64,000 nucleotides of DNA from an uncultured Clostridia bacterium (GTDB lineage: Bacteria > Bacillota > Clostridia > Christensenellales > UBA1242), in the NCBI GenBank assembly GCA_944380265.1, contig CALWGY010000006.1:17355-81354 (forward strand). Reading direction: 5' to 3'. The notes below the pieces were generated by a model, which did no database searches, was not told the origin of the DNA, and saw nothing but the letters and a program-made list of their open reading frames with translations. Both the position numbers and the translations under genes were made by a program. Shown here piece after piece: positions 63,090 through 64,000 of the stretch (the first letter of the stretch is position 1; each line of letters opens with the position of its first letter).

Positions 63090-63117
63090 TTGTTAAATTT
63101 TTAACTTATGATACAAT
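63090..63117 (+). promoter_or_regulatory. Promoter of the inositol-monophosphatase-family gene
   Basis: TTGTTA (63090-63095), 16 bases, TACAAT (63112-63117). Confidence 0.5.
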
Positions 63118-63137
63118 TTTATTATGGAGAACAAATT

Positions 63138-63908
63138 ATGAACGAACTTACTGACAAACAAATTTTAACTTGGACAAAAAAACTTGTTAAAGTTGTTAAG
63201 GATTCCAGCAAAATTTATTTAAATAAAAATTTTGAAGAACTGGTTGAAAAGCATAAATTTGAAAATGATGATGTTACAAATCTTGATGTTAAAACTCAGG
63301 ATTTTCTTGAAAAAAAATGCTTACGCATTTTTAAAATTTGCAATTTTATTGGAGAAGAAAAACAAACACCAAACGAAAGTTTGATTAGTGTTATTATTGA
63401 CCCTATTGATGGAACTTACAATTTTAAACATAACATTAAAAATTTTGGAACACAAGTTTGTGTTTTGTTTAATAAATTACCAATAATTTCGGTGTTATAT
63501 CTTCCAAATGAAAAAAAAGTTTATTGTGCAAACAAATTTGGAGCGTTTGAAAACGGAAAGAAGATAACTGTTTCAAATTGTGACAACTTTAAAGATGCAG
63601 TTGTTGAACTTGGCGATTTTAGCACAAAATTAAACTTTCGTGAACAACAACAATATGTGAAAATTTTATCAGAAACTTTTAAACGTGTTAGAATTAATGG
63701 CAGTTCGTGTATGGATGCTTGTTTGCTTGCAAGAGGAAGCGTTGACTTATATATATTATACACAATTAATCCTTGGGACAAAGTTCCTGGGCAATATTTA
63801 ATTAAACAAGCTGGTGGAACTATTGTTGCAAACAAAGAAAACAACACTTTTATTGCAGGAAATGAAAATTTGGTTAATAAAGCAATAAAACTACTAAATT
63901 TTGAATAA
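63138..63908 (+). CDS. Inositol monophosphatase-family protein
   Basis: A 256-residue member of the Mg-dependent sugar or inositol phosphatase family. Metal-site motifs are visible: GEEK, DPIDGTYNF and, near the end, PWDKVPG where the family has WDxAAG. The region between fits the two-layer fold (FGTQVCVLFNKLPIISVLYL). It may dephosphorylate inositol phosphate, histidinol phosphate or the 3',5'-bisphosphate PAP; sequence alone does not decide. The ATG at 63138 has GGAGAA upstream. The frame opens ten residues earlier, in the promoter region. Confidence 0.9.
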   Translation: MNELTDKQILTWTKKLVKVVKDSSKIYLNKNFEELVEKHKFENDDVTNLDVKTQDFLEKKCLRIFKICNFIGEEKQTPNESLISVIIDPIDGTYNFKHNIKNFGTQVCVLFNKLPIISVLYLPNEKKVYCANKFGAFENGKKITVSNCDNFKDAVVELGDFSTKLNFREQQQYVKILSETFKRVRINGSSCMDACLLARGSVDLYILYTINPWDKVPGQYLIKQAGGTIVANKENNTFIAGNENLVNKAIKLLNFE

Positions 63909-63932
63909 AATTAAATAATTGAAAATAAAAAT

Positions 63933-63956
63933 CCACCAGTAAAACTGGTGGTTTTT
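63933..63956 (+). terminator. Terminator of the inositol-monophosphatase-family gene
   Basis: CCACCAG, TAAAA, CTGGTGG, followed by TTTTT. Confidence 0.9.
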
Positions 63957-63962
63957 CATTTT

Positions 63963-64000
63963 GGGGTAAAACCCCATGTTGTTAGCATGGCGAAATCGCC
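63963..64000. repeat. Three overlapping inverted repeats at the right edge
   Basis: GGGGT-AAA-ACCCC (63963-63975), CCATG-ttgttag-CATGG (63974-63990) and GGCGA-AA-TCGCC (63989-64000) overlap by two bases each. They could not all form at once. They may be alternative RNA folds or the edge of a larger element cut by the window. Confidence 0.5.

Larger units (their letters stand above)
62794..63137. other. Divergent spacer before the inositol-monophosphatase-family gene
   Basis: 344 bases without a gene. It contains the two divergent promoters listed separately and otherwise nothing recognised. Confidence 0.6.

Noticed and set aside
1..64000. Alternative genetic code with TGA as Trp, considered because the DNA is very AT-rich
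   Set aside because: Trp is encoded by TGG throughout, and TGA ends the second YugP gene, so the standard code fits.

Overview
The window looks like chromosomal core DNA from a low-GC, probably Gram-positive, anaerobic-type Bacillota (Firmicutes) lineage, most likely an uncultured gut Clostridia-like bacterium. Reasons: very AT-rich DNA, a spoVT-spoVB-like-HU cluster, AddAB rather than RecBCD, zinc-binding forms of S4, S14, L33 and L36, strong GGAGG ribosome binding sites, and surface proteins with Ig-like, InlB B-repeat and BspA-type leucine-rich repeats. The standard bacterial code is used (TGA is a stop, for example at the end of the second YugP gene). Lineage assignment is inference.

Layout. 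1-2456: partial HU gene, SpoVB/MurJ-type flippase and SpoVT, read leftward. 2639-16375: a DUF975-like membrane protein, a 9.1-kb gene for a 3039-residue membrane-anchored surface protein, and a 1074-residue Ig-like lipoprotein. 16498-32431: the complete S10-spc-alpha operon in canonical order (S10, L3, L4, L23, L2, S19, L22, S3, L16, L29, S17, L14, L24, L5, S14, S8, L6, L18, S5, L30, L15, SecY, Adk, Map, IF-1, L36, S13, S11, S4, RpoA, L17), with two tandem promoters and a hairpin-bearing leader. 33083-36558: an InlB-repeat/leucine-rich-repeat surface protein, a DUF1858 protein and an SPFH/zinc-ribbon protein. 36737-46831: a PRC-barrel-like protein, a membrane coiled-coil protein with ExbB/TolQ-like topology, AddAB and a small protein. 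46952-49460: an unknown protein and two tandem YugP-type metallopeptidases. 49506-51334: a DrrAB-like ABC exporter. 51575-53183: DUF1540, L9 and an unknown helical protein. 53333-58166: L10-L12 and L33-SecE-NusG-L11-L1 as two separate operons, split by two rightward genes for a lipoprotein and a small membrane protein. 58314-60031: a second ABC-2 transporter. 60454-62793: two convergent unknown genes. 63138-63908: an inositol-monophosphatase-family protein.

No tRNA, rRNA, CRISPR array, insertion sequence or prophage was recognised. I did not find a clearly new multi-gene system. The best leads are the giant surface protein with a His/Cys cluster, the lineage-specific Lys/Thr/Ala-rich tails on L30, L24 and a membrane protein, several candidate RNA attenuators in ribosomal-protein leaders, the ExbB/ZorA-like coiled-coil protein, and the compositionally mosaic gene near 61.3-62.8 kb.
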